Shown here: piece by piece, positions 24,678 to 34,591 of the stretch
How the letters are laid out: every line of letters starts with the position of its first letter
Position numbering within the stretch: the first letter of the stretch is position 1
Source: Symsagittifera roscoffensis
Taxonomy: Eukaryota > Xenacoelomorpha > Acoela > Convolutidae
Assembly (NCBI RefSeq): GCF_963678635.1
Contig: NC_087063.1
Location: 38,452,759 to 38,516,758, forward strand
Reading direction: 5' to 3'
DNA: 64,000 nt
Program-made: the position numbers and the translations under genes
Notes under the pieces: model-generated
Seen by the model: the letters and a program-made list of their open reading frames with translations, nothing else
Told to the model about the DNA's origin: nothing
Database searches by the model: none

Positions 24678-24847
24678 TCTAAACTATAAGGAAATGTAAG
24701 ACTTCAGCAACAAACCAGGATACCCGGTATCCGGTAAAAGTAATGTCAATTGAACAAATATGATGTTATTTGTTGTACATATTGATTATGAAACTCTTAA
24801 CTAAACAAATTTAATTTACAATTTGAAAAAAAAAAAAAAAAAAAAAG
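21560..24847 (+). mobile_element. L1/Tx1-like non-LTR retrotransposon (LINE)
   Basis: The element carries an apurinic-type endonuclease, a reverse transcriptase and a C-terminal CCHC knuckle in one reading, followed by a ~145 bp 3' region and a pure A-run at about 24824-24845, the expected 3' end of a target-primed insertion. The 5' boundary is unclear because the element merges with unit 3 of the tandem array. A separate ORF1 is not recognisable. Confidence 0.8.
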
Positions 24848-25849
24848 TGGCCAGAATGTGCCAGAAGCCGTAGCCCTAAGCCGCTATGCTTTCGGTCGGC
24901 AGTTTTATATTGCTTCAACAGACTATGATAACAACTAAAGTCGGAGATTAAAAGGTTTTGAAAGAAGAGTAATTTCCGACAAAATAATCAGACAAGCATT
25001 TTCTACACACCAGCAACATATCTAGCAAACTTGTTCACCTAATATTCTGAAAAAAAATGCGTATGATGCAAGGGGTTTGTCATCTTCAATATGGTTATAA
25101 TATGATGTTATCGTTCATGTGTATGTTTCAGTTCATGGTCTTCTCTTAAATTGAATAAAACCGTTTTAATCCTAAGGCGTTTTCACAGCAGGGTTACAGA
25201 ATTGTAAAAAAGACACTTCAACAAGGTTTCTAAGTGCAACGTACTATGAAATTGACGAACTAGCTGTTGCTGCATAGATTGTAGAATCATTAAGAAACTG
25301 AACTTGATAGATGAAAGTTTTGTTAAAACAGTAAACTTCAACGGTTTTAGCAATGATGTGCATCGTCATTGCTGATACAAAAACTAACCTAATTTGCAAA
25401 AAAGATCAATTCACAATGATCTTTCTAGATTGTTTCAGATAAGTTTTGGTTCGAAGCCATCATGTTAAAAACTGAGCCATCATGTTCTGATTAACTTCAA
25501 TGTTAATCAGAATTGAAGGATTTAAAAAGGTAAGCTGCGAACGATTTTGCACATTTTTCCAGCATCAAGATTGAAAGAATTAATCGATCAAAAAACATCT
25601 TAAGTCAATTGACGATAAAAATTATTTAAAAAAACAATCAAATGGTTGCAAAAGTAGAATTTGCGCAAAAACTAGATATGGCTTATATCATTTAATTTGA
25701 GTTTCAGAAATTATTAAAGATGGTAGCTTTTCATTTTGTTCACTTTGGGTATAAAATTTTGATTTGTTTCATTTTCCATTTTGTAACGAGTCTTTTTTTT
25801 AATGAAAAGTATTCAATTCTTTATGTTTTAGCTGAAACTTCGATTTCCG
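24848..25849. other. No gene recognised
   Basis: AT-rich sequence follows the LINE 3' end. I see no coding region, tRNA or clear repeat. Short local duplications occur near 25460-25515 (CATCATGTT and TTAATCAGAATT), but they do not define an element. Confidence 0.4.
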
Positions 25850-26393
25850 GACTTTGAATTAAGTGTCAATTCTCTACTCCTGTGTTCATCGCGTTCGTTA
25901 AGTTTCGCTTTCTTCTTCAAGACGTGAAGTGCTTGTAACGTCAGTAGCTTGACCCTGGTGTTATCTTGGTCAACAGTCTCCCATGACATTCCCGCAATCG
26001 TGTCCTCAATTCCACCTTGCCTCTGATGTTTTTTACGGGCTTGTTGTTTTTTCGGTGTTCGTCTATTCTAGTGGTTAAATATTAAAAAAATTTGGCAATA
26101 GTAGGTGGAAATACGTCCACAAAATGAAAATTGGTAAGCCTCTTTTGATTTTAATTCTTTTTAAAAAGTCAACTTTAAGGGAATTAGGCAGTTCTTCAGC
26201 TTTCTGTTGTTGGACACATAGGTGCCTGGACTACGTTGCGAGCCTTATTTGCAAATATCAGACTTGCCTTACCTCGGCACTGCACCATAGTCATGGATGG
26301 TGTGTCTTTGTAGTCAAAACCCTCCTGATTTTGAATAATGCCAAGGTTGTTCTTGACTTTTTTTGATGATTCTATCGATGGTCCTGGATGCAA
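25850..26393 (-). pseudogene. Decayed coding remnant, unidentified
   Basis: On the minus strand the stretch reads as protein-like in two frames. A segment starting MHPGPSIESSKK at 26393 runs to 26196. Further on, a segment around 26030-25870 contains IAGMSWETVDQDNTRVK then LLTLQALHVLKKKAK. Composition is richer in charged residues and GC than its surroundings, which suggests former coding DNA. I do not recognise a family. It could be a transposon ORF1 or an exon remnant. Confidence 0.3.
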
Positions 26394-26676
26394 TCTTATC
26401 TTTTCGTAAGGGTATTGGTTGTTTTTCCATCGTTTACTTTGTTGACTCTAATAGCCTCTTAAAATTTTTTCCACGATGAAGTGCTTTTAAAGTTTTGATG
26501 AACTGCGCCTCCGATTATGTTTTTCCTTTAGTGGAGTGGAGCGCAACCGCAACTGCTGTGATCAAGACATGTCCTTGCATGAGGTCGTTACCACCCACAT
26601 ATTAAATTTTTACGTGAGTTCACGTTAATATTGAGAGCGAGAAAGGCTATGTTAACTTTCGTGTGAGCTCAACCGA

Positions 26677-27190
26677 GTGATTCCGGTGGACAGGATCTTC
26701 CAGAAACTGGTGGTTGAACGGGTTGAAACCCAATTTTTGATGGCGTATGCCCAGGATACTACAGCAATAGTAACGGCATTCAAACCTCTTATGCGATGCC
26801 TAGAGAAGTTTCTAACAAATCATCCAGGAGCAATGAAAGCAATGATTAGTCCAAGAGAATAATCAAGAATTCGAGATGCTACAAGAATGAATCGAATGGT
26901 TGCATAGATAGCTCAACAGTAATTTGGAAGGGACAGCCATGAAATATGTGATTGCAAAGGAACAATACCAAAGGCATTGTCCGGAGAAGATCTTTGAATT
27001 ACTATGAAATCGTTTTTTTTAGCAGTGCAAGAGCGTCAACCAATGATGCGCTTTAAGAAAACAAGGCAAGTAGAACAAAAAACAATAGATAATCTTCCGG
27101 ACGTCCTTGAGATGCTAAGACAAACGAAATAGTATAGTGAACCTGGCCTTGGCTTCAGAATCATTGATGCTGTTAAAAATGACGAGCTCA
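26677..27190 (+). pseudogene. Decayed coding remnant, unidentified
   Basis: A protein-like reading (PVDRIFQKLVVERVETQF, then KPLMRCLEKFLTNHPGA) runs to a stop at about 26862. Related-looking sequence continues with frame breaks to about 27190, including QPMMRFKKTRQVEQKTIDNL. It lies just left of the large inverted-repeat element. A second unidentified remnant lies just right of it (40284-41500) in the same orientation, so the two may be parts of one older element split by the insertion. Confidence 0.3.
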
Positions 27191-27627
27191 GCATCATGCT
27201 GGTAACTCACTATACACCTATATTTTTCTCCAATATTTTTCAGTAATTTAGATTTAGTATTTAATTGTCACTAAAAACATCTTAAATTATGGTTTTCTAG
27301 CCTTGTTTTTTTTAATAGTAATCATGTTTTACGGGAATCCGACACCCAGCTATGTGGTTATTTTTTCATGTAAAGCAAAGTTGATCTAAAATCTTTTGGC
27401 TGATGGCCTGAAAATGGTAACTTATTACTTAGCCCTTAACAGAACAGAAAAAAACTGACTGGGTCAAGATGGTTAACAGCGAGTACGATTAAAGTAACTG
27501 ACGTCAGCCAGTCGCCAATAGGTACTTTTTCTACGCTCTCTCACTGTTTAATGTCTGGGCGAATGTTACACTTCTGATACCATGAATGAAATCAAGTTAT
27601 TACAAACTCTTTCAGGTCAATTTTATT
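27191..27627. other. Flank of the large element, no gene
   Basis: No coding or repeat feature is supported here. A palindromic TGACGTCA occurs at about 27499. The stretch ends at the target-site duplication of the large element. Confidence 0.4.
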
Positions 27628-27633
27628 AATGCA
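27628..27633 (+). other. Left target-site duplication (AATGCA)
   Basis: AATGCA directly precedes the left terminus of the large inverted-repeat element and recurs in direct orientation immediately after its right terminus (40246-40251). A 6 bp duplication is the size made by Maverick/Polinton integrases. Confidence 0.7.
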
Positions 27634-27678
27634 AGTAGTATATGTTGAATGAATTCAGTCCGAGGGGTCGCAGACCCC

Positions 27679-27770
27679 CATGTATTAAGATAGGGAATAG
27701 AGCATCCGGTCTGCAACCTCTGTACTAAGATAGGGAATAAATTTCTCAATGTATTAGGATAGCAGGTTTC
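27679..27770 (+). repeat. Terminal direct repeats of the large element, left
   Basis: Three spaced copies of a TGTATTAAGATAGGGAATA-type sequence lie close to the left terminus, the second as TGTACTAAGATAGGGAATA and the third as TGTATTAGGATAG. Repeated short motifs this close to a transposon end are candidate integrase, transposase or replication-protein binding sites. Confidence 0.65.
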
Positions 27771-28029
27771 AGATGGTAAGATGGTAAGTTTCAGAAAAAA
27801 TGTTGGCGCCCGATTTTTTGAGCTCGATTTTGCGTTTCTTAGCTAGCTTCAACGGTTTAGATGTTTTGATTAAAGTTTTATAGGTTTGATTCAATGAGAA
27901 AACTATTTCAAGCAATACTGAAACCTAACAAAACTTCGAGAAAAAGATCATGTTTTTTGAAAAAAAGTTAAGTTTTTGTGCGGAAATGTCTAGTTTTTTC
28001 GCAAAAACTCTTGCGCGCATTATCTAATT

Positions 28030-28512
28030 GTTAATTATTACTGGTTAGTAACGTGTAGGTTGTGGAATTAGGGTTATGTAATTAAATTTATGGTACATGG
28101 TAAGTCGTTGGTAAAAGTGTTTGGGCAAAAACTTGAAGTTTTTGTCACAAAAATTGAAAACTTTTCAAAAAAACTTTATAACACGATAAGATTTGTTGTA
28201 ATTCGATCTTTTTTATTGCATAATCTTACTTTCTATCTATCTGAATTTATGCCAAAACCTACTGAAACTTCGAAAAAAATCAAACTTTTGAAAAAAAAAA
28301 TGCAAAAAGTTCAAGTTTTTTGGGAAAAAATGCAAAAATTTCAAAGTTTTCGAAAAAAAATTGCAAACATTTCAAAGTTTTCGGAACAAACAGCAAATGT
28401 TTGGAAAGAACTGCAAACATCTCAAGATTTTGGCTAGTTTTGTGTTGTTTCTGATCTAATTCATTAAAAAGTAAATAGGTTTAGGTTTTAAAATTTAGCT
28501 CAAACTGTATTT
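28030..28512 (+). repeat. Insertion private to the left arm, with internal A-rich tandem repeats
   Basis: In the right arm the sequence runs directly from the GCGCATTATCTA block into TTGGCATCATG. In the left arm about 485 bp separates them, bounded by ATTG on both sides. The inserted part contains tandem A-rich repeats around 28260-28430 (TGCAAAAATTTCAAAGTTTT-like), which also give an open frame of low complexity at 28090-28437 that I do not call a gene. Confidence 0.55.
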
Positions 28513-29909
28513 CAATTGGCATCATGTAGAGACACTGACACAAAACATTGAATAGAAACATGGATTTTTTCACAATTTTCTCTCAAAACAAAGAAACACG
28601 ATTAAAATTTAGCCTATGTTTAGCTGAACAATGGTTTTATATAATGCTGTGAACATATAAAATTCACATTAGCTGAATCAATATTGTTACTTCCGATTTC
28701 TCGGGAAAATAAGGTAATTAATGGTAATTTTCGAGAAAGTAAAATTCAATCAAATCTATCCAATGTTTTCCATTTTTAACCTCTCATTTGTGTAATTCAG
28801 TGAATTTTTGTTCATGTCAAGGAGGATTTACCTAAGAATCTCAATTCAATTCAACAATAAGGGCAATACTCATTGAAGATTCTAGATCAAACTCCATGAT
28901 CCAGCTCCTCCTCACTTTTTTCTTTTTTCTCAAAGAATAACCCAAACTTGTACAAAAGTTACAACTTCTGAGATGTTTTTAACATTGCTAATAAAAATAA
29001 GTTTCAGATCATTGTTAAAAACTGAACATTTTACTGCTATAATTGACTGAAAATGGGGTATATTTCTCTTAACCGTATATTAGATTGTTTGATAATCAAC
29101 AAATTTTTCTTCAAAACCGATGTTTATCTCTCTGTTGCTTCTACACCATACTTTTTATGGTTTCTCCGTAAATAATTTTGATGTCTTAAGCCTATTCATG
29201 CTTTCTACTTTTTGCATGTTTTTCACTTTGTAAGAAAATTTAGTCCGAACTGAGGAATTTAGGAGAAAATAGTATCAATTGAACAAATAATTTGTTGGCA
29301 GAGATTAAATTAGAGTTGAAAACGTCTAATTAAAACTATCTAATTTGTACATGTTCTCCTTATGGTTCCCTTGTTTAGTTGCTACAGAAATCTACTTCAG
29401 CAAAAACACAACGTTTGAGATCATTAACTATCACTTTTCTTGCAAAAAATTTTGTAATTCGTTTTTTGTTCTTGATTTTTGTCGGAAGTTTTCTCAAAAA
29501 TGTCGAAGTGAGAAAGAGTTGCTGCTATTTTAAGCATTCGAAAGCACATGAATGATTTGATAATGTAAAGGTGTGTTTTTACGTTGATTTCTTAGAATTA
29601 ATTAAGAGCAGTTAGAAATACGCAAGCGAACGTAGTTCCATATTTCTGCATCATTTGTAACATCTAAAAGATCTGTTCTCAAAAACTTTGATTAAAGAAA
29701 GGATATCATGGTGAAAACTCTAACAATAGAATAATAGACTTTTCAGATTCAGTGAAAAATTATTATTCAAAGTATTTTCTATTATGTTTTTATTAAAAAT
29801 ATATCAATTTTACCTTCTCTTGGAGTGTGTCTTGAGACTGCTGAGCACATAATTTAACATTATGTTGACAATGCTTCTTCTTGATATGATTAATAAGTTA
29901 CTCGCTGGT

Positions 29910-30041
29910 CTATGTATAAAAGTTACAATTAGAACACATTAAAACGTCACAGTGCTTTCGATGTCTTGACGCATCTTTACGTGTGTATTCTCTTCCAAAT
30001 TCAAGACATGCGATTCTTTCGCTTCTATTCAATGACGGCAT
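29910..30041 (-). CDS. Small Cys/His zinc-finger protein in the left inverted repeat (damaged copy)
   Basis: Read from ATG at 30041, the product is about 43 residues beginning MPSLNRSERIACLEFGREYT. A first finger of CxxC-x12-H-x3-H type is damaged because the second cysteine is phenylalanine. A second pair, CSNC, starts another finger, but a TAG follows FYT, and a TAA follows soon after in the same frame. The intact-looking partner is in the right arm at 37262. CCAAT boxes lie 180-400 bp upstream. The protein could bind DNA at the element ends; that is inference. Confidence 0.5.
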   Translation of the reverse strand: MPSLNRSERIACLEFGREYTRKDASRHRKHCDVLMCSNCNFYT

Positions 30042-30220
30042 CACAATATGTAGAAACAGAAAAAATGGGAGACTTAGAATTTCCCAAATTTTTAGAAAAG
30101 AAAAGTTGAATAGCCTCAAAAATGAATAAAAATGAAATAAAAAAGCAAACTTCTTAACCAATTGTTCTTAACGTGAAAAACAAATCAGATTAGATATGCA
30201 ATTTAGCCTAGCTGAAATAA

Positions 30221-30440
30221 AAATCATCCAATCTAATCATGGAGTCTTCAAAAAATTTGCTATCAACCAATCAGAATCAAACATTCATTATAAGAAAACT
30301 TTTAACTTTTCTGATATCAACCAATCAGAATCGACTTGCAATGGTCATGGAATTTTTAATAAACTTAATGTCAACCAATCAAAAATGAGTTCTACTTCTC
30401 ATGGATTTTTCAACGATTTTTGTTATCAAACAATCAGAGC
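30221..30440. promoter_or_regulatory. Phased CCAAT-box cluster, left arm
   Basis: Five CCAAT or near-CCAAT boxes lie at about 30226, 30267, 30320, 30374 and 30428, most within the context ATCAACCAATCAGAATC. Successive spacings from the second onward are about 53-54 bp. CCAATCAG fits the consensus of the NF-Y factor. The cluster sits upstream of the minus-strand zinc-finger gene and is mirrored in the right arm. Confidence 0.65.
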
Positions 30441-30545
30441 TAAATATATTTTTTTGGTAACACTTTTTTGGTAACACATTCAGCATTTTCTAAAAGTGAT
30501 CTGTTTATCAATTTTTAAAAGCTTTAATCAATATTTGAAAAACAT

Positions 30546-30839
30546 TTGAACTTCTTTGAGTCTTCTACAAGAAAAAAACTTCCACATAATTTTCTCATTG
30601 TTGAGATAGATGTTGACTTTTACTTTTTTCACAATTTTTTGAACGTTTATGTTTTCCAAAATAGAGTTCTCTTACTAAGTAAAGGTCTGTTTAGGGATAA
30701 TTACTCAATCAAAGAGTATACTTTTGATCCACATATTGCGTATCAAAACTTCAAATTTACGGCTGAATTACACCTCACAAGGAAAGAAATTTTATTTATT
30801 CTCGAGAATTTGAAATTAATAAAAAAAATCTTACGATAA
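30546..30839 (+). CDS. Small protein of the large element, unknown (ends in an LTRKEI helix motif)
   Basis: An open frame of up to 97 codons; its opening codon is TTG and no ATG supports the exact start, so the boundary is uncertain. The C-terminal block ELHLTRKEILFILENL resembles the LT-x-x-E-(W/I/F)-x-x-(L/I) helix seen in the other small proteins of this element. The upstream segment contains VEIDVDFYFFHNF. I do not recognise a database family. It could be a divergent member of the same group or a chance frame. Confidence 0.35.
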   Translation: MNFFESSTRKKLPHNFLIVEIDVDFYFFHNFLNVYVFQNRVLLLSKGLFRDNYSIKEYTFDPHIAYQNFKFTAELHLTRKEILFILENLKLIKKILR

Positions 30840-31134
30840 CATATCAAAATCTCTTATTATCTCCTACCCAATACCCAAATTTGTAAAAACTCCTCGGCAA
30901 AGTTCTTTTTTCCTTCATTTCTTTGAGGATTTTCAAAGTTCAAGTTTTTGCTTGATTCTGTTTGGAATCAGATTTCTAGAGGTTTGCTTTGAAAAATTAA
31001 TCAAATTTGAGTTATCCTCTCAGATTTACATCAAAATCAAAAAACTTCGCTATCTACTCAAAAATCAACAATTTCTAATTGATTACATTAAAAAAATTCA
31101 ATTAATTTCATGAAAAAATTTGTGGTAATGCTAC

Positions 31135-31317
31135 TTGTGCGCTATTATTTTGTTACTCTTTTGTATTGTTACTCTTTTGTATTGTGATGGGGATATAAGT
31201 ATCCCCATCACAATACTCATATCAGCAATATTTCTTAATTTTACTGCAAACATCTTTGGGTCATTTATTTTTGCAATTGCTTATTATATGTATATTTTTA
31301 AGTTTTGGAAGGTTTAA
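31135..31317 (+). CDS. Possible two-segment membrane microprotein
   Basis: A frame of about 60 codons encodes two hydrophobic stretches (IILLLFCIVTLLYC and an AIFLNFTANIFGSFIFAIAY-like region) separated by DGDISIPI. The opening codon is TTG, not ATG. The frame contains a perfect 16 bp inverted repeat, which argues that nucleic-acid structure rather than protein may be the conserved feature. Low confidence. Confidence 0.25.
   Translation: MCAIILLLFCIVTLLYCDGDISIPITILISAIFLNFTANIFGSFIFAIAYYMYIFKFWKV
31179..31216. repeat. Perfect 16 bp hairpin
   Basis: GTATTGTGATGGGGAT (31179-31194) and ATCCCCATCACAATAC (31201-31216) are exact complements around the loop ATAAGT. It may act as a structured RNA, a terminator-like fold or a protein-binding site in the large element. 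Confidence 0.9.
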
Positions 31318-31369
31318 GTCCTTAAAATTTTCCCTGATTGAATGCGACAACTAGAACAAAAATGAACGT

Positions 31370-31515
31370 TTTTTGTGATTGGAAACGACAATATGCAAAA
31401 CGGAGCTTTGTTTCCGATTGGACACGACTTTTATCCAAGAATGCCATAAGAGGAAGCTGAAATCTGATAGGACAAAACTACAATCAAAAAAAAGAAAATC
31501 GATTCTGATTGGTCA
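31370..31515. promoter_or_regulatory. Inverted CCAAT boxes upstream of the 31734 gene
   Basis: GTGATTGGAAACGAC, CCGATTGGACACGAC and TCTGATTGGTCAAAC carry ATTGG (CCAAT on the minus strand), with a fourth degenerate box (CTGATAGG). They lie about 220-360 bp upstream of an ATG. Two pyrimidine-rich near-repeats (CTCCTCTCTCAGCTCT and CCCCTCTCTCAGTTCT) follow at 31600-31665 and may be part of the promoter or leader. Confidence 0.5.
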
Positions 31516-31733
31516 AACCCACACATTCGAATTGAAGGTAACCCTAACTCCTAACTAAAAATCATTTTTATTTTCAACTTAATTACCGTTAACTTCCTCC
31601 TCTCTCAGCTCTAAGTTCCTTTTTTTTTCAACTTATCTTCCGTCAGCTACCCCTCTCTCAGTTCTTTCTTGTTTTTACTCTTCAACTCAGTTTATTGCTC
31701 AAAATAATCTTCTCTGTGCGAAACAGCAACCTC

Positions 31734-32132
31734 ATGTACTCTGTAGAAATTTCGCATGATCTAGTACAAATTCAAGTGCGAGAAATAGTCTCTGGAGTTT
31801 TTCTGACACGAATGGACATCCCAATCCAAGTCTGGCACATGGTGGTAGTGATGCGAAAAGATTTCAACGAACATCATATGACACAAGTACCAATGACAGA
31901 GAACCAACTTGAAGGAATGATCTACACCGAGGTTCCTGACTCAAGATTTGTGGCTTAACCAGTCGACGACTGCCTCTTTCCTTGGGAGGAAGCAGGATCA
32001 GCCGAAAACCCCATCACAATACATGAAGATGAGGGTTTCTTAGAAACAATGACGCCTCAAAACACTCCTCCACAACATCCACCAGCAATGCGTTCTATAG
32101 AGAACCTCCAGAACTCTTCTGCGGCTCCATAG
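31734..32132 (+). CDS. Small protein with a PC4-like pattern and an acidic tail, interrupted by TAA
   Basis: ATG at 31734 opens a frame (MYSVEISHDLVQIQVREI...) to a TAA at 31956. In the same frame, reading continues for 57 codons to TAG at 32130 with coding-like composition: acidic residues, then PQNTPPQHPPAM. The first 40 residues, with a VQIQVRE strand followed by DIPIQVWHMVVVMRK, resemble the strand-helix core of PC4-type single-stranded-DNA-binding proteins (basic strand, then a helix starting I-x-x-x-x-W). That fold assignment is a guess from pattern. The TAA is one C-to-T step from CAA. A single-stranded-DNA-binding or transcription role would suit a self-replicating element. Confidence 0.5.
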
Positions 32133-32319
32133 ATTTTTGATTGAATATATTTTTTTGTAAATAATTGTTGTTTGGCATTAACTTTGTTCTTTGTAATTTT
32201 TTTACTTCTGCAATTTCATTTTAATTATGAGAATAGATGAGAGGTTCAGGGTAATTCATTGGAAAACAATAAGAATTTATTTTAATGCTCCGAACTCGCA
32301 CACATAACACATAAAAAAA

Positions 32320-33010
32320 AATCGAATATTTTTGCACACATATTATAGAAAAAAACTCAACTACTTTCCGCACTTTTTAGAAAAAATTGAATCACTTTTC
32401 GCATTTTGTCAAAAAAGTGAAACACTTTTCGCGTTTTTTAGGAAACAAGTGAAACAAGTTTTGCACTTTGTCCAAAAAATGGAAACACTTTCCGTATCTT
32501 ATCAAAAAAATTGAAACACCTTTCGGATTTTGTCGAAAAAAGTGAAACATTTTTGACATTTTGTCAAAAAAAGTGAAACACTTTTCGCATTTGTAGGAAA
32601 AAAGTGAAACACTTTTCGCATCTTGTCAAAAAAAGTGAAACACTTTTCGCATCTTGTCAAAAAAATTGAAACACTTTTTGCATTTTGTCAAAAATATTAA
32701 AACACTTTTCGCATTTTGTCAAAAAAATTGAAAAATTTTCGCATTTGTACAAAAAAAGTGAAACACTTTTGAATCTTGTCAAAAAAATTGAAACTCTTTT
32801 TGATTTTTATTTAAAAAAATAAAACACTTTTCGCTTTTTGTCAAAAAATTGAAACAATTTTCTCATTTGTACGAAAAAATTGATACACTTTTCGCATACG
32901 CTTGAAAAAATTGAAAAACTTTTCCCATCTTGCTGAAAAAATTGAAACATGTTTCGTATTCTGTTGAAAAAACTGAAACAAATTTTCCAATTTGTGGAAA
33001 AAATTAAAAT
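32320..33010 (+). repeat. Minisatellite of ~30-40 bp units
   Basis: Roughly twenty tandem, imperfect copies of a GAAACACTTTTCGCATTTTG unit, each followed by TCAAAAAAA or similar, fill this stretch. Units lose similarity towards the right (TTTCCCATCTTGCTG, TTTCGTATTCTGTTG). Each unit contains a GTGAAACACTTTT near-palindrome. It lies inside the large element between two genes and has no counterpart in the arms. Confidence 0.9.
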
Positions 33011-33557
33011 ATTTTCAGCATCTTGCCGAAATAAATCATTACAATTTTTCTTGCACAGTTAATTACTAGTCTTTATGAAGTTTTTATTCAAAATTAATTC
33101 TCCTATAAAAATTCTAATTTTTGCATGTCTGTTGATCAGAAACAATTGAAAATCAAGATATTAACAAAGGGAATAGCGATGAAAGGCATCAATATAGAAG
33201 TTTTCTATGCAGTAAGTCAACGTTCTTTTTACATTCAATTTTGGGTTTTTGCCTTATCATTTAGGAAATAAAGTTAAATTTTTACCTATTTTGTGAAAAA
33301 AAATAAGAAAAAACGTGCATTTTACCAAAAGAATTCTTAGATTTGTTTACATTTTGCAAAAACTTTTGAGAGAATATATTTACACTTATATGTTAAAAAC
33401 TGTACAAGCTGGAAAAAAATTAATTTTGACAAGATTAAATTACCATGAGAAAACTTATTTGAAAAAACCATTCAGAGGGTTTGACATGATTCCTCTAGAG
33501 AGCTAAGAAAGCGTCTTTTGAATTATTTAGGAAATAAAAAAAACTCACCTGAGAAAA

Positions 33558-33775
33558 TGACGTCATTAAACTTTAACTTTTATAGAACAGAAAAGTTGTG
33601 GAATATTTCCACCAGAGAAATTGACGTCATTATTCATTAATTTCTAGAATCTTCTAATTTTTAGAATGTACAGATTAAATCCTTGAATTTTATTAGAAGT
33701 CATTACACATTAAATTCTAAATTTTTCTCAATCTTCTAAATCCTAAAAATAATCACTAACGTTTAACCAATCAGA
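33558..33775. promoter_or_regulatory. Stress-type promoter block: two CREs, a heat-shock element and a CCAAT box
   Basis: TGACGTCA, the full palindromic CREB/ATF site, occurs at 33558-33565 and 33622-33629, each within a GAGAAA-n-TGACGTCATTA context. TTCTAGAATCTTC at 33642 matches the three-repeat heat-shock element (TTCnnGAAnnTTC). ACCAATCAGAATT at about 33764 is a CCAAT box. The block is 340-550 bp upstream of the ATG at 34108. Factor binding is inferred from consensus only. Confidence 0.55.
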
Positions 33776-34107
33776 ATTCCAGAACTAACTCTAGGGTGAT
33801 GAGGTTGATGAAAAAAATTTGTGAACTTTAGTTTTTCTGCCAATTTTTTTGAATCTGAATAAAGATACGCAACCAAAGTTGTAAATAATAGGAATAGTTT
33901 TCAATGAAATTCTTCCCTTTTGAAAAACCTTGATCAACAAAAAATATTTATTCTACAAAATTCTTCATAAACAATTAAATTCACCCAAGTGTTGCAAAAT
34001 TTTTGAAAGATTTTTTTTAATGAGAAATTCAGCAAAATCTACAGCTGAAAAAAATATTCAATTCATTTCATTTGAAATTCTCCTACAGTTCAGTTCATTT
34101 TACCAAC

Positions 34108-34591
34108 ATGAAAAGATTTTTTAGAAGAAATGGAAATCTATCTCAAACTTTGAAACCAATCAAAATAGAACGGGTGAGTTACTGCATCCAGTTTGAAATT
34201 GGTACCGAAATTGTCAAGATTCTCAAATTTAAGAAAATCTCACAAGCTAGAGAGAAAATTATCTTAGATCTTTCGGAATGGAGAGAACTCGACAGCAGAA
34301 GAGTAAGAGAATTTAGAAAAGAATTAGCTATGTCTATGTCACCTTCGAGAAAAAAAGTACGGGTTTTCATATGATTCAATTGAAAAATATTTTGATGAAG
34401 TTGTGGATCTGGAATACAGAAACAGTTTTCATTTGCTTACAAGTGAACATTTACTACAAATGACTATTTTTGAAAAAATGGTTGAATTTGACATCTTCTA
34501 CAGAGATCCGAAGAAGTGTTTGAGTCCTTTAAGTCGTTTCTTTGCAATACTAGGCATTTTTTCGGCTCCTTTCCATCGTAAGTTATGTTGA
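34108..34591 (+). CDS. Small two-domain protein of the large element, frameshifted at an A-run
   Basis: ATG at 34108 opens MKRFFRRNGNLSQ. A strand segment (CIQFEIGTEIVKILKF) is followed by ILDLSEWRELDSRRVREFRK, a helix of the type seen in the neighbouring small genes. The frame stops at 34372, but moving one base at the A7 run at 34350-34356 opens the next frame. That frame continues with a second strand-helix unit (DLEYRNSFHLLTSEHLLQM) to a TGA at 34589. The product would then be about 160 residues with two similar units. The A-run lesion may be a real frameshift, programmed slippage (it needs +1 or -2) or a sequencing error. Function unknown; PC4-like binding is a guess. Confidence 0.5.

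Larger units (their letters stand above)
27634..30440 (+). repeat. Left terminal inverted repeat
   Basis: Pairs with 36925-40245 in inverted orientation. Matching blocks from outside in include GAATAGAGCATCCGGTCTGC, a GATTCAATGAGAAAACTA-like block, CATCATG near 28520, GATCCAGCTCCTC near 28900, GTACATGTTCTCCTTA near 29347, the zinc-finger gene near 30000, and ATGCAATTTAGCCTAGCTGA at 30196. Against the right arm it contains an extra ~485 bp at about 28030-28512 and lacks ~1.2 kb present at about 37540-38760. Confidence 0.85.

Noticed and set aside
28090-28437. 115-codon frame in the left arm
   Set aside because: Its reading follows A-rich tandem repeats, has no counterpart in the right arm and shows no domain.
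31543-31560. Telomere-like TAACCCTAACT
   Set aside because: Single short occurrence without tandem repetition; not a telomeric array.
32332-32514. Open frame inside the minisatellite
   Set aside because: It is a by-product of the ~35 bp repeat.
32320-33010. CRISPR-like array
   Set aside because: Direct tandem minisatellite without unique spacers, in an animal genome.
34350-34356. Programmed -1 frameshift at the A7 run
   Set aside because: The needed shift is +1 or -2, so the classical -1 slippery mechanism does not apply; an indel is simpler.
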